Below, piece after piece: positions 14,003 through 23,999 of a stretch of DNA of 64,000 bases. Every line of letters begins with the position of its first letter. Position 1 is the first letter of the stretch. The DNA lies in the NCBI GenBank assembly GCA_027943245.1, contig JANDJZ010000031.1, positions 1-64,000 of the forward strand. Direction: 5' to 3'. The position numbers were made by a program, and so were the translations under genes. The DNA comes from Acanthamoeba sp. SK_2022b. Lineage: Eukaryota > Discosea > Longamoebia > Acanthamoebidae. The notes beneath the pieces are model-generated. The model searched no databases, had not been told where the DNA came from, and saw nothing but the letters and a program-made list of their open reading frames with translations.

Positions 14003-15020
14003 CTACCGCTGAAGTGGGCGCTGGTTGGTCGGTTGGGTCCGATGCCCGCTCCGGCACTCCGAGCGTTCTGCAGACCACGTCACACCTACCTTTGACATCC
14101 CCTTGACGAGGAGGCGCCTAAAAGTGGTGTAAAGGAGGACGGGGGCACCGTTGCGACGTAACTGGACGTTCGAGTCGCTCTTTATCGGTTTGAAGAGATA
14201 TGCAGTGCAAAAGAGCGGAGGGCCAGGCAGCACACCACACTCGCGCGATCGCGGGGTTGGCCCGGGACTGTGGCAGAAGTGACGTATGCGGCTCCTGCCG
14301 TTCACTCGTCCGAGTCCCACTTCCTCCTTTGGTACTGCACACCGCCGAACCAAATGTGAGTCCCTGGGCGTGGGCAAGGATGGGGGAGGCAGATGTACCG
14401 TGATCTTGGTGTGCTGCTGCTTCTCGCTGATCTGGTCCAGGAGGCTAATGAGGTTGGCCTCGTTGATCTTGCCACCGAGCTGACCCGATTGCGCAGCGCC
14501 GATTATCATGTCTTCCACTTGCCGGGCCTTCTCAGGCTTCACCAGGCTAATGCGCGCCACTGAGAGTGGCACCATAGCGAGCACAACGTTAGCTCTCAGT
14601 ACATGTATTGCATGCGCCTCACGAACGAACTCTATAGGTAGTGAGTACTTCTCTCTCGAGCCTCGGGAGTGAGAAGCTGCGACAGGATCTGACGCCTGCG
14701 GTCCTCCATCTCTCTGGGATATTGCAGAACATTCAGACTTGGCTGAAGAGCCTGAAGAGAGATGAATGTACCTTTGCCGAGCCTCCTGCTCCTGCGGATT
14801 CGGACCGCCGCCACCAGGCGCACCACCTCGTGCCCCTGCCTGCAGAGTAGTGAGAATTGGACGCAAATTTGCCATCTACCGCGATTTCGATACCTGCGCC
14901 TGCAGCTCGGCGATACGCCTCTGTCTGATCATCTCAAGCTCCGCATCATCGTCCTGTTTCAATCACAATAAGTCCCGAGAGGGCACGCGTGGCGGTAAAG
15001 CTGGTCTAGCAGCGTACCAT
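14003..15020 (-). CDS. PDCD5: PDCD5-family protein (programmed cell death 5 / archaeal-type DNA-binding fold)
   Basis: The start ATG at 15020 is followed at once by an intron. The second exon reads DDDAELEMIRQRRIAELQAQ, the classic PDCD5 N-terminal helix. A Gly-rich insert (GARGGAPGGGGPNPQEQEAR) replaces the short linker of animal PDCD5. Then EMEDRRRQILSQLLTPEARE and SLVKPEKARQVEDMIIGAAQ, INEANLISLLDQISEKQQ give the three-helix core, followed by the usual short C-terminal strand (VQLRRNGAP). The last intron (about 14165-14400) is long, and the C-terminal tail after it is longer than in other PDCD5 proteins, so the true stop may be earlier. The family acts in nuclear regulation and has been linked to TIP60 and CCT; the role in an amoeba is not shown by sequence. 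It diverges from LSM12 across a 335-bp spacer. Confidence 0.8.
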
Positions 15021-15354
15021 CTTCGTGTGTCTGTATTGGTTTGGCTTTTCTAACATGTTTTTTTCTTCTCTGCCCCTAGTTTTGGCAGAATAGCCGAAGG
15101 GCCAGACAGCTAAGACCGGCATTTCTTGGGCAACAACCTTGGCCAGCACGAAAAACAATCCTTAATCCTCGCCCCATCCCAGCTGTTGGGTGGCGTTGTG
15201 ATTGATCTTCTCTTTCCTCGCTTTCCCACCGACGGGACTTCCTCGTCAGAGAGGCAAACGGAGGAGATTTGAAGAAGTGATCGAATTCAGCCGACATTGG
15301 CAGAATCGAAGCTCCTCCAAAGTCGCAGTGACATTAGATCGAGCTCTTTGAAGT

Positions 15355-16199
15355 ATGGAAGGCAGCCAGCAATCAAATGAGTGGAAGATAGGTTCGTCAG
15401 TGGCGCTCGAGACCATGCTCGGGGAGCGAATCGAAGGCGTGGTGTATGCATTCGACCGGGCGATGAACTGCGTCATCCTGCAAGATGCCCCCATGAACCC
15501 GACGCAAAAGAAGACCTACCGCATCATCAACGCCAACTTCATCAAGAAGAAGGGCCCAGGACCCGCTTTGCCTGCGTCGACTATGGATGTGCGACCCGTC
15601 CGGCCTCTCGACATGGGTCGCATCAGGGCCAAGGAGGCCAGCGCTGTTGCCGAAGCCAAAAAGGAGGCGGCTCGCATCAACACCAACGTCAGCACCGATG
15701 CACAGAAGATCTTCAACGCTCTTGCCAAAACGTTCGCCTCCCCCCCAAGCGCGAACTAAAATCAGCAGCAGCATTGCCATTTCTGCCGCGGCAGGCATTA
15801 TCGATGTGCTGCCATTGGCTCATTTTGCCCTTAATCTGATCCCCATGCGATTGCGCAGGCTGCCCTGCCGTTGGGAGAACGAAACGATCGTTATTTTCGA
15901 CGATTTGCGGATCCCGAGCCCCTACCGGGTGGAGGACGTGCGTGGTGGCGCCATGACCTCCAAACACGAGCTCGAGAGAGTCAAGAGAGTGGTATTGCTT
16001 CCCTCTCTCCCTCCCTCTTTCTCGTGCTGCACTGCTGCCGCTGCAACTGGTTCTCTATCGCTGCATGCGTGCCTGTTCTTCATCTCTGAGTGGGCCTGCC
16101 GAGGAGTGCGCGCGTCTATCGCCCAACTGACGTTCTGTCCTTCGTGCTACCTGCCAACAGTTGGATGGAGAGAAGCGGCGACTTGGTCTGTCAAAATAG
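15355..16199 (+). CDS. LSM12: LSM12 homologue (Lsm domain plus anticodon-binding-like AD domain)
   Basis: Three exons fit exactly in phase: 15355-15731, 15859-15991 and 16161-16199. The first encodes an Sm-like fold (IGSSVALETMLGERIEGVVY, FDRAMNCVILQDAPM, YRIINANFI) and the linker LDMGRIRAKEASAVAEAKKE seen in LSM12. It runs into the AD domain: NVSTDAQKIFNALAKT, then CRWENETIVIFDDLRIPSPY, RVEDVRGG and HELERVKRVLDGEKRRLGLS. LSM12 binds RNA and ataxin-2 in animals and NAADP in some cells. Length (about 180 residues) matches the family. The final exon is only 39 nt. A reading frame overlapping the third exon continues into the F-box gene downstream. Confidence 0.88.
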
Positions 16200-16503
16200 A
16201 GGAGAGGTCGGTGTGTCAACATGTGGTGTGCTGGGCGCTTGGCGGGCTCGAGCACTAGCGAGGGTGAAAAGGAGACTCAGCGATGTGGACAAGAGCAAGG
16301 AAAGCGAGAGCGTGGAGGAGCGCCACATGTGCATCAACCCTCACCACCTCGTCGTGACCGAAACCTTGTCATCCTTCCTCCTTGGCTCTGTCAGGAAGGC
16401 CACCTTCCCGGCCGAGGGTGGGGCGTGGTGTTGCCAAAAACAAACAAACAAACAAAAAACATTAAAATTAAGTGGGGCGCCACCTACCCAAGGGCAGCGG
16501 ACC

Positions 16504-16966
16504 ATGACACACAGGCGAGCAGAGTGGGTATGTGCCTCCAAGGACCAGAGACAAGGCGGGACCAAGTTGCTGGAGGAAAGGGAGGCCCTGAGCAAGTGCG
16601 AAAACGACGCCCGCATTTCGCGTCTGTGCGCCACCCAGCCACCGGACGGACTGCCCGAGCTCCTTCCGGAAGAGGTTTAAACCCTCTAGCAAGTGAGCGC
16701 GTGGGTTGGTGCCAGTAAGGAAGACTTAAACAGCAACGTTGCAGTTATGGGTGCGCATACTGCAACACCTGCCCATGCGTTCGTGGAAGAGCATGGCCCG
16801 GGTCTGTTTGTTTCTACGACGGATTGCGCTCGACCACATGGTGGTACATGCGCCACCCCCCCCCCAACGCTACTTTCTCTCACGGTGGCTACAGGACCCA
16901 GTGGCGGTGTTTAAGCGAAAGAGGGAAGAGGCGCGACTGCGCCTGCAAGCGACAGCCCTGAGTTGA
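16504..16966 (+). CDS. Small F-box protein
   Basis: Two exons join in phase across a GT-AG intron at about 16676-16745. The join reads GLPELLPEE followed by LWVRILQHLPMRSWKSMARV, CLFLRRIALDH, a good F-box (LPxE...hxxILxxLP...SxxxhxxVC..hxxI). It is followed by a short Pro-rich loop (VVHAPPPPQRYFLS) and a basic tail, with no WD or LRR repeats. By family it would bind Skp1 and recruit a substrate to an SCF ubiquitin ligase. The 5' end is uncertain: the same frame is open upstream to about 16258 and includes ERHMCINPHHLVV, which looks like a zinc-binding HNH-type motif, so the gene may start near 16258 or at an ATG at 16325. It converges with the second receptor gene, 58 bp away. Confidence 0.55.
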
Positions 16967-17024
16967 GCAGACAAAAACGAAAACACTTGTATCTAACATT
17001 ATTAGTCAGGGATCGCACGTTTGT

Positions 17025-20000
17025 TTACACGATTTCGCCTCCTCCGTGGCATTGAGCGAGGTGGTCTTCGAGCAGATCGATGACAGCCTCCATCGACGGG
17101 CGCTTGTTGGGGTCCGAGTGCCAGCACTTCTTGATCATCTTGGCAAAGTCCTGCGGCGTGTCGGGCGGCACCTGCGGGCGGCGACCCTCGAGCACGTCCA
17201 GGGATACATCCATGAAGTTGCGCCCGGCGTAGGGTTGCCGCCGCGTGAGCACCTCCCACATGATGATTCCGAACGAGAACAGATCCGCCTTTTCCGAATA
17301 CTTCTGTCCTTGAATGATCTCGGGTGCTGCGTTTGGCATACAACGGAAAAGCCGAATATTCGGATTAGGTATAAGCGCTGAAGAGGTTTTTACGCAAAAG
17401 GAAATCGGGTTGAGCTGGTTACCTGTCCAACAGGGCGTGCCGCATCGGGTCATGGTGACGTTGTCCTCCTTGATACGCGCGAAGCCAAAGTCGGCCACCT
17501 TCACGTTGCCGTTGTCGTCGACGAGCAGATTCGACGGCTTGAGATCGCGGTGCACGATCACCGGCTGCAGCGAGTGGAGGTAATCCACGCCGAGCGCGGC
17601 GGAGCGCAGGAGGCTGAGCTTCTGGCCCCACGAGAGCTTAATGCTCGTGTTGGAGATGATGTCCTTGAGCGAGCCCTGGCGCACGTACTCGGTGACGATG
17701 CACATGTTTGGCTGTCGCACGCAGGCACCGATGAAGAGCACGATGTTGGGATGGTGCAGCTCCGACAGGAAGGCCATCTCGGCGCGGAACTCGAGCATGC
17801 GCCGCTCGTCGAGCTTCTGCTTGATGAACCGCTTCACCGCCACCTCGACGCCCTTCCAGCGACCGCGGTGCACGATGCCGTAGGAGCCCATGCCGATCTG
17901 CTTGCCCAGCTGGATCTCGTCGTAGTTGATGATCCAGCGGCAGAGATTGGCCGAGGTGAGCGACGAATCCTCCTTGAACATGAGGCCGTCGCCCACGACC
18001 GACTGCACCTCGCTGTCCGACGACGCGTGCGACCGGACCGAGGCGCCGGAGCTGTAGCTCGCTGCCGAGCTGCGAGAGCTGCGCGAGAGGTTGGCCGGGC
18101 GGAGCTCCTTGTCGTGCGTCACGCCGCCGAAGAACCGCGCCTCGAGCCCGATGGCCCGCAGCTCGTACAGCTTCTCGCCCTGGATCGAGTCGGACATCTC
18201 GAACTTGCCCAAGTAGAGGATGCGGTTCTTCTCCTGAGCGAACGGGGTCTCGCGCAGGCGCTCGTAGACGTCTCGCGAGAGGAGGATCTGGCCGCCGTGC
18301 GTGAGGGCCGTGATGCGGGTGGCCAGGGTCACCGTGGGTCCCGAGTACTCGACGCGTCGGGTCTTGACGTCCTTGATGGCCTTGGGCGTGCCCACGTGGA
18401 TGCCCATGCGCACGCGCAGGCCCTTGAACAGCACCTTGTCGTCGGTGTCGCCCCACTCCTCGACCGCGCCCGGGTGCTCCAGCAGCGAGCGGGGCCACTC
18501 GAGCGTGAGCAGCAGGCGCTGGGCCTCCATGCACCAGTTGACGGCGTCCATCGGGTCCTGGAAGGCCATGCAGAAGGAGCCCTCGCCGCTGTTGCGGTCG
18601 CGGATGAACACCACCTCGTAGCCGCGGTGCTTGCGCAGGATCGAACGCAGGGCCTCGTTGTGCATGAGCGTGGCGTCGCGCATCGCGTTGGGGTCGTACT
18701 CCCACAGCGAGGCGGCGCGGGTGATGTCCGTGAACACGATCATGACCTCGCCCTCGGGCGGCCGCACGGCGTCGCGGTCCTCAAGCCGTCGGCCCTTGGA
18801 GGCCTTCGAGCTGGCCGTCGACGCGGCGCTGCTCTTGGAGGACACAGAGCCGCGGTCCGACGGCAGCGTCCATGACGAGTTGGAGCGAGGGATCTTGGGC
18901 TTGTTGTTGCTGGTGCCGGTGGCCGACGACGACGACGAGCGCGAGGTGAACATCGTCGTGCTTGAGTCGCCGTGCATGGAGCTCAGGCGCGTCATGATCT
19001 CGAGGAACGTCGGCCGGATCGTCGGGTCCTGATGCCAGCACGAGACCATGAGGTCGACGTAGTCGGGCAGGGTGTCGCCCTCGTCCTCCATGATGGTCGG
19101 CCGCAGGTTGTCCCTGATCACGGCCACGGCCACCGCCGCCGGGCTCAGCCCCGCGTACGGCTGTCGCCTGGTCATCAGCTCCCACAAGATGACGCCTGGC
19201 CACACGACAATTGACCACCTAGTCAGACACCACTGCTGCGCGGCCAGGCAGACAGAGCGAGGATAGGCGGGTGTGGGATACCGAAGGAGTAGACGTCGGC
19301 CAGAATGTAGTCGATGGACGGGGACTCGTTGAGGATTTCGGGGGCCGTCCAGTGGAGACTGCCCTGCGCGTCCTTGGCCCCCGACTTCTTCATCTCCTCG
19401 CGGAACCGGGTGAGGCCAAAGTCGGACACCTTGACGTTCCACTTGTTGTCGAGGAGGAGGTTGAGCGACTTGAGGTCCCTGTGCACGATGCCCGACGAGT
19501 GCAGGAAGTGCATGCCCTTGGCCGCCTGGTACGCCATCTTGGCCTTGAGCGTGAAGGGCAGCTCCGGGATGAGCTCGTTGTGCAGCAGCTCGTAGAGCGA
19601 CCCCAAGGCCATGTACTCCATGACGATGCACATCTTGGGCGGCTTGGTGCAGGCGGCCATGAACAGGACGACGTTGGGGTGTCGCAGTGCCGTCATCACC
19701 CTCACCTCTTCGATGAAGCTCCGGGCGGTGTCCTTGCCAAAGGCCGCCGGCGGGATCATCTTGACGGCCACCTCGGTGCCCCTCCAGCGCGCGCGGTAGA
19801 CCTCGCCGTAGCCGCCGGCGCCGAGGGGATCGCCCATCTCGAGCTCGTCGGTGGAGATCTCCCAGTCGTTGCGTCCGCCGCCCTTCTTGCGTGCCCAGCA
19901 GTAGCAGCAGCCGGCGACGCAGGCCAGGACCAGAAGGAGGATGCCCACGATTGGAATCGCGATGCCGAGCGACAGGGCCAGGACCGTGCCAGTGTCGTCG

Positions 20001-23000
20001 GAGCTCGTGCCGTTGCTCTGGCAGTAGAGGCCCGAAAATCCGTCGTCGCACTGGCAGCGCGAGTTGACGCACACGCCGTGGTCGCTGCACACGGTGTCGC
20101 CCATGATGCACGGGTAGATCGAGCTGGCCGGCACGCCGTTGCACCGCACGCGGCCGAGCTGCGAGACCAGCCGCTTCTTCAGCTTGTCCGACCTGCTGGC
20201 CTGCACCACGTAGTTCCTGTCCGCCGCCAGAGCCGCGTCCGTGTCGGACTGGGTCCACCAGATGAAGTCGTACAGGGCACGAATCTTCACGCAATCGCCC
20301 TCCGCCTGAGTGTGCACGATCAGCGAATTGAACGTGACCACGGGATAGGCGCTCCTCGTAGGACCTGACGATACGACACGTGGTAAGTCATGGAGATGCC
20401 TGGGGGGGGGGGAAGTGGAGGGAGTGCGCACCCCAGATCGCGAGCAGGTCGTTGAGATCAGAGTCCTGGAGGGCGGCCGCGGTGGCTTCGGTGGTAGGTT
20501 GGATGGCCTGCCCTGCCCTGTTGACGATGGCAGCCTCCTTGAGCTTGCGCTGCGTGACGATCTGTCCCGAAGACTCGAACACGAACGAGTAGGCGGTCGA
20601 AGCTACGTAGGGGATCGTATCAGCCGATGTGCCGTCCATCATGACCCTTTGATCGGCGTGAAGAGAGGTCAGCGGTTTGCCCAAGCTCTGCCTTGTCAAG
20701 TGCTGTTGTGCGTTGCTACGTACGATCGGTTGGAGGCCACAACCGGCAAATCGGAGGCCAGACCGGTGACGCCCACCGTAGAATTCCAGTCGCTCACGGC
20801 CTCGGAGATGGCTCGGGTCCACACCTGCGTGACCGCCGAGTAGCCGGCCTGGAAGACGGGAATGATGTCCTTGTTGGGGATCAGGTCGTCGATGTCCGGA
20901 TTGAGCTTCAGGATGGCCTGGTCGTTCCATTTCTTGATCGTGTTTCGCAAGATGCCCGACACGATCTCCATGTTCAAGATCAGCACGCCCTTGTTCAGAA
21001 TCTCGGGCAGCTGCGCATTCGAGCGTTGGCGTGAGCGCAAGGGAGGGGGAGGGGCAGGAGTGTGAAGTTGACGGCGGGCCGTTACGTACGTTGTAGACGA
21101 GGACCATGGGGAAGCCGACCACAGTGACGAGCTCCACGTCAGAACCGATGTCGCTGAGCGTCTGCTCATCAATCGCGTAGCTCGTTGCGCCGAAATCAAC
21201 ATCATCTGCACACGACGCCTCGATTCATGAGCTCATGCGTATGGGTGGTGCGCGTATGTGCATGTACCATCTTGCATGGCGGTGATGGCCTTGGCCGTGG
21301 TGGTGTCGAAATACTTTTGCACAAACGTGCTCGTGGAGTACTCCTGGGCCCAGTCGTAGAAGGCCAGCAGGGGCCCGCCAGTGCCGATGACGTAGGCCAC
21401 GGTGAGGGCCTGCTGGTCCTGGCACTCAATCAGGACGAGCTGGTCGATCAAGCGCTTCTTGTAGGCAATGGTGAGCGGAGCCCAGCCGTTGTTCTGCAGG
21501 GTGGTCTCCGTCTGTCCGTTGGTGGCAACCCAGGCCAGAATTTCGAGGAACTGCTTCAACGGAGTACAGTCCTGCTGGTAACACCATGAAAGAGCGAGAG
21601 CAGCATTTCTTTTAGCAAAGAACGAAAAATGTCGACGTATCGACAGGAAGCACGGGGGGCATGATGGAGAGCGAAAGAGGCTACCGTGGTATTGGTGTTG
21701 TTGGGCAAGCCGACGAGAGAGATATACGGCATCGGCCACGAGGCCGTGCCGTTGCCGTTGATGATGTCGGCGGTCAGGTCTCCTTCTTTCGCCCATCGAG
21801 AGGGTTGGGGTTAGGCATCGACCAGGGGGAGATGAATCAAGGCGAAAGCCACGGAGGCGGGGTCCATGCAAACCTGAGTGAACCTGATCGATGAAGTCGT
21901 TCATGGCCGACTGCACGTTGGCGTAGGTGGGCTGCACGATGTTTCCGGCCTTGTTGACCATCGCAGCGTAGCTCATGTTGCTTTGTTGGAGGAAGGCCGG
22001 GTAATCGACGTATGTCAGACTGTAGGCAGTGTTCTACACGAAAACAAATGAACGACCAATCAGAAAGACGTTCAACTCCACCACCAGCACCTGCACCAGG
22101 AATCGCCTGGCCTTACCTTGACGTAAGCGATGCGATCCGTAGGGTTGTCGAACCGTAGGGCCTGGCCGTTTTGGGCAGGCGGCAGACCCGCCAGCAGTCC
22201 ACCGGCGGCGTCAAGCATCTGGGAGAAGGTGGGGCTGAATATGGAGAGTGCGCTCTTGAACACCTGCGAACCGGCCGTTCCGATGGATGTTTCGGTGAAG
22301 CTCATAGTGATCGGAACATCGGGCAGGTCAGACGAGGTCAGGTTCTGGTTGAGCGCGAGGATCGCGGGATCGGCCCACGAGGTGATGGACCCAATGAATA
22401 TCTGTGCCAGCACGTCGCCATCCAGGACCAGCTGATAGCTCAGACCGGGCACGTTGTAGGCGATGACCAGCGCCACACCAGCCAGCGGAAGCTGAACCAT
22501 TCCCGTGGGAACGAGAGAAGCCGGGATGGAGCTGTCCAGGCTCACAAAATCAGCAGACCCCGCCGAGTATGTCGCAAGTGCGGCTTCTGCGGTGGCCTCC
22601 TGTGTGTACTGCATCACGACATTGTCCCTGCGGTACTGGTATCCTGCGCAGCGTTCAATGGTAGGTGGGGTTAGCTTCTGCCCTTACCGGCTTTTGCTTG
22701 CCTTGAGCAACAACGAGAGAAGCGAAAGAGAGAGCTGAACGTGAAATGGGCGCGTCGAAGTTCCGCAAGGAACCCGTGGGTTCGCATTGGTGGTCGCGGA
22801 GGGGAAAAAAACAAAAAAAAAAGACAAAAAAGGCAAACAAAGCAAAGAGGAAGCGAAAAGCGCAAGAAGAGAGCCTAGTACCGCTGCTCAGCTGGCGCCA
22901 CAGGGAAGTGACAGAACCGGAGGAGCCTACACCGGTGATAACGAGACCACACGCACTCCCTACGGAAGCAAATGAATGAAAAGAACATAGTGAGGCCCCG

Positions 23001-23125
23001 CCCTTGAGAAGGTTCTGTAGCAAGAAAGACTCAAAGAGAGGAGCAAAGGCGGGGTTACCAGCAAGAAGTGAGAAGAATACGATAGCTCCAAGAAGTAGGA
23101 TGGGGTGGTGTCGCATGGTGGCCAT
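17025..23125 (-). CDS. Receptor protein kinase-nucleotidyl cyclase-protein kinase with tandem PstS-like ectodomain (copy 2)
   Basis: A paralogue of the gene at 5193-11003, about 12 exons and 1,670 residues. It starts MATMRHHPILLLGAIVFFSL (signal peptide). PstS-like domain 1 reads VITGVGSSGSVTSLWRQLSS, SAGSADFVSLDSSIP, DGDVLAQIFIGSITSWADPA; domain 2 reads VIGTGGPLLAFYDWAQEYS and NTIKKWNDQAILKLNPDID. Then come an EGF-like module (CSDHGVCVNSRCQCDDGFSG), a membrane helix (ALSLGIAIPIVGILLLVLAC), kinase 1 (GAGGYGEVYRARWRGTEVAV), cyclase (MIVFTDITRAASLWE) and kinase 2 (GMGSYGIVHRGRWKGVEVAV). Kinase motifs are intact. In the cyclase the transition-state Asn of the VNxAAR motif is Thr (TVTLATRI). Introns at 19196-19281 (kinase 1) and 17327-17422 (kinase 2) are absent from copy 1. 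Ligand binding to phosphate is inferred from the fold only. Confidence 0.88.
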
Positions 23126-23999
23126 CCTTTGGCGACTTGACTATTTGTACACGGCGCGCCCTGGTTTCTTCTTCTTAGGCTCCCTTGGGCCTTTCTTCAC
23201 CCGAGACGGCAGCGCGGGGGTCGGGTGAGCTGTGGACGCAGTTGCTTGCGCGGGGCTGTGGACGCAGTTGCTTGCGCGGGGCGGAGGTAAACGAAACACA
23301 GGGCTGGAGAACAGGCTGCAGACGCGAACAGACACCATCAGCAACAACGAGGCCTATCTCCTGAGAAGATCGCGTCGCTGGCACCTGCCGTGACGTCGGT
23401 GCGAGCTCACCGTGCCTGATTTAATTTAGATGCCTATTTTCCACGGGTTTATTCAGCTCCGGTTGGTCGCCAGCGCTCGTTCTCGTTACGGGTTTCCAAC
23501 CGAGCTCTCTTGTGAGCCATGCCATTGGCTGGGGCGAACCTTGCGCGCAGCACGCAGAAGCAGAAAAACGAACCCGTGCCGATGTCCCTCAAGGTCCACT
23601 ACACTACCACTACCGCCACCGTCAGTCACAGTCAGGCAGTATGACTGTGGCTCTGCCGAAGAAGGGAGCTAGCCAGAGAAAAGACGCCGCCACTCCGGGC
23701 GCAGCCCACCCACCACAACAACAGGCGTGGCCTACGCGTACAGTAAAGCGCAGCCATGTGTGTGCACACCGATTTCTGACTCCGCCGGCGAAGCCATTCT
23801 GACGGATTTTCCTCAGTGCGAGAAAAGCCTATCATGACCGGATTTTACCGCCTACGATTGCCTTTATTCCGTAACTCCGACACTTCACCACGGAACTGGG
23901 GGGGTGCTTGGGTTGAGATAAGGCAAAGGAGGCGGAGCACCGTCCGTTCTTAGAAGAAGAGTGATGCGTTTGCTGGACAAGCAGTGACTCGCACGCCTG
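23126..23999. other. Spacer between receptor copy 2 and the decarboxylase gene, with a tandem repeat
   Basis: No convincing gene in about 870 bp. It holds the 5' flank of the receptor gene and the 3' flank of the decarboxylase. Its only clear structure is the 26-bp tandem repeat at 23229-23280. Confidence 0.5.
23229..23280. repeat. 26-bp tandem repeat
   Basis: Two perfect copies of a 26-nt unit (23229-23254 and 23255-23280), about 100 bp upstream of the start of receptor copy 2. It could duplicate a regulatory site; no known motif was recognised. Confidence 0.75.

Noticed and set aside
17550..18875. Long plus-strand open frame opposite the cyclase of receptor copy 2
   Set aside because: Same reason; it mirrors the frame opposite copy 1 because the sense sequences are alike.
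19271..20368. 365-codon plus-strand frame opposite kinase 1 of copy 2
   Set aside because: Antisense shadow of conserved kinase sequence; low-complexity Glu/His/Val composition.
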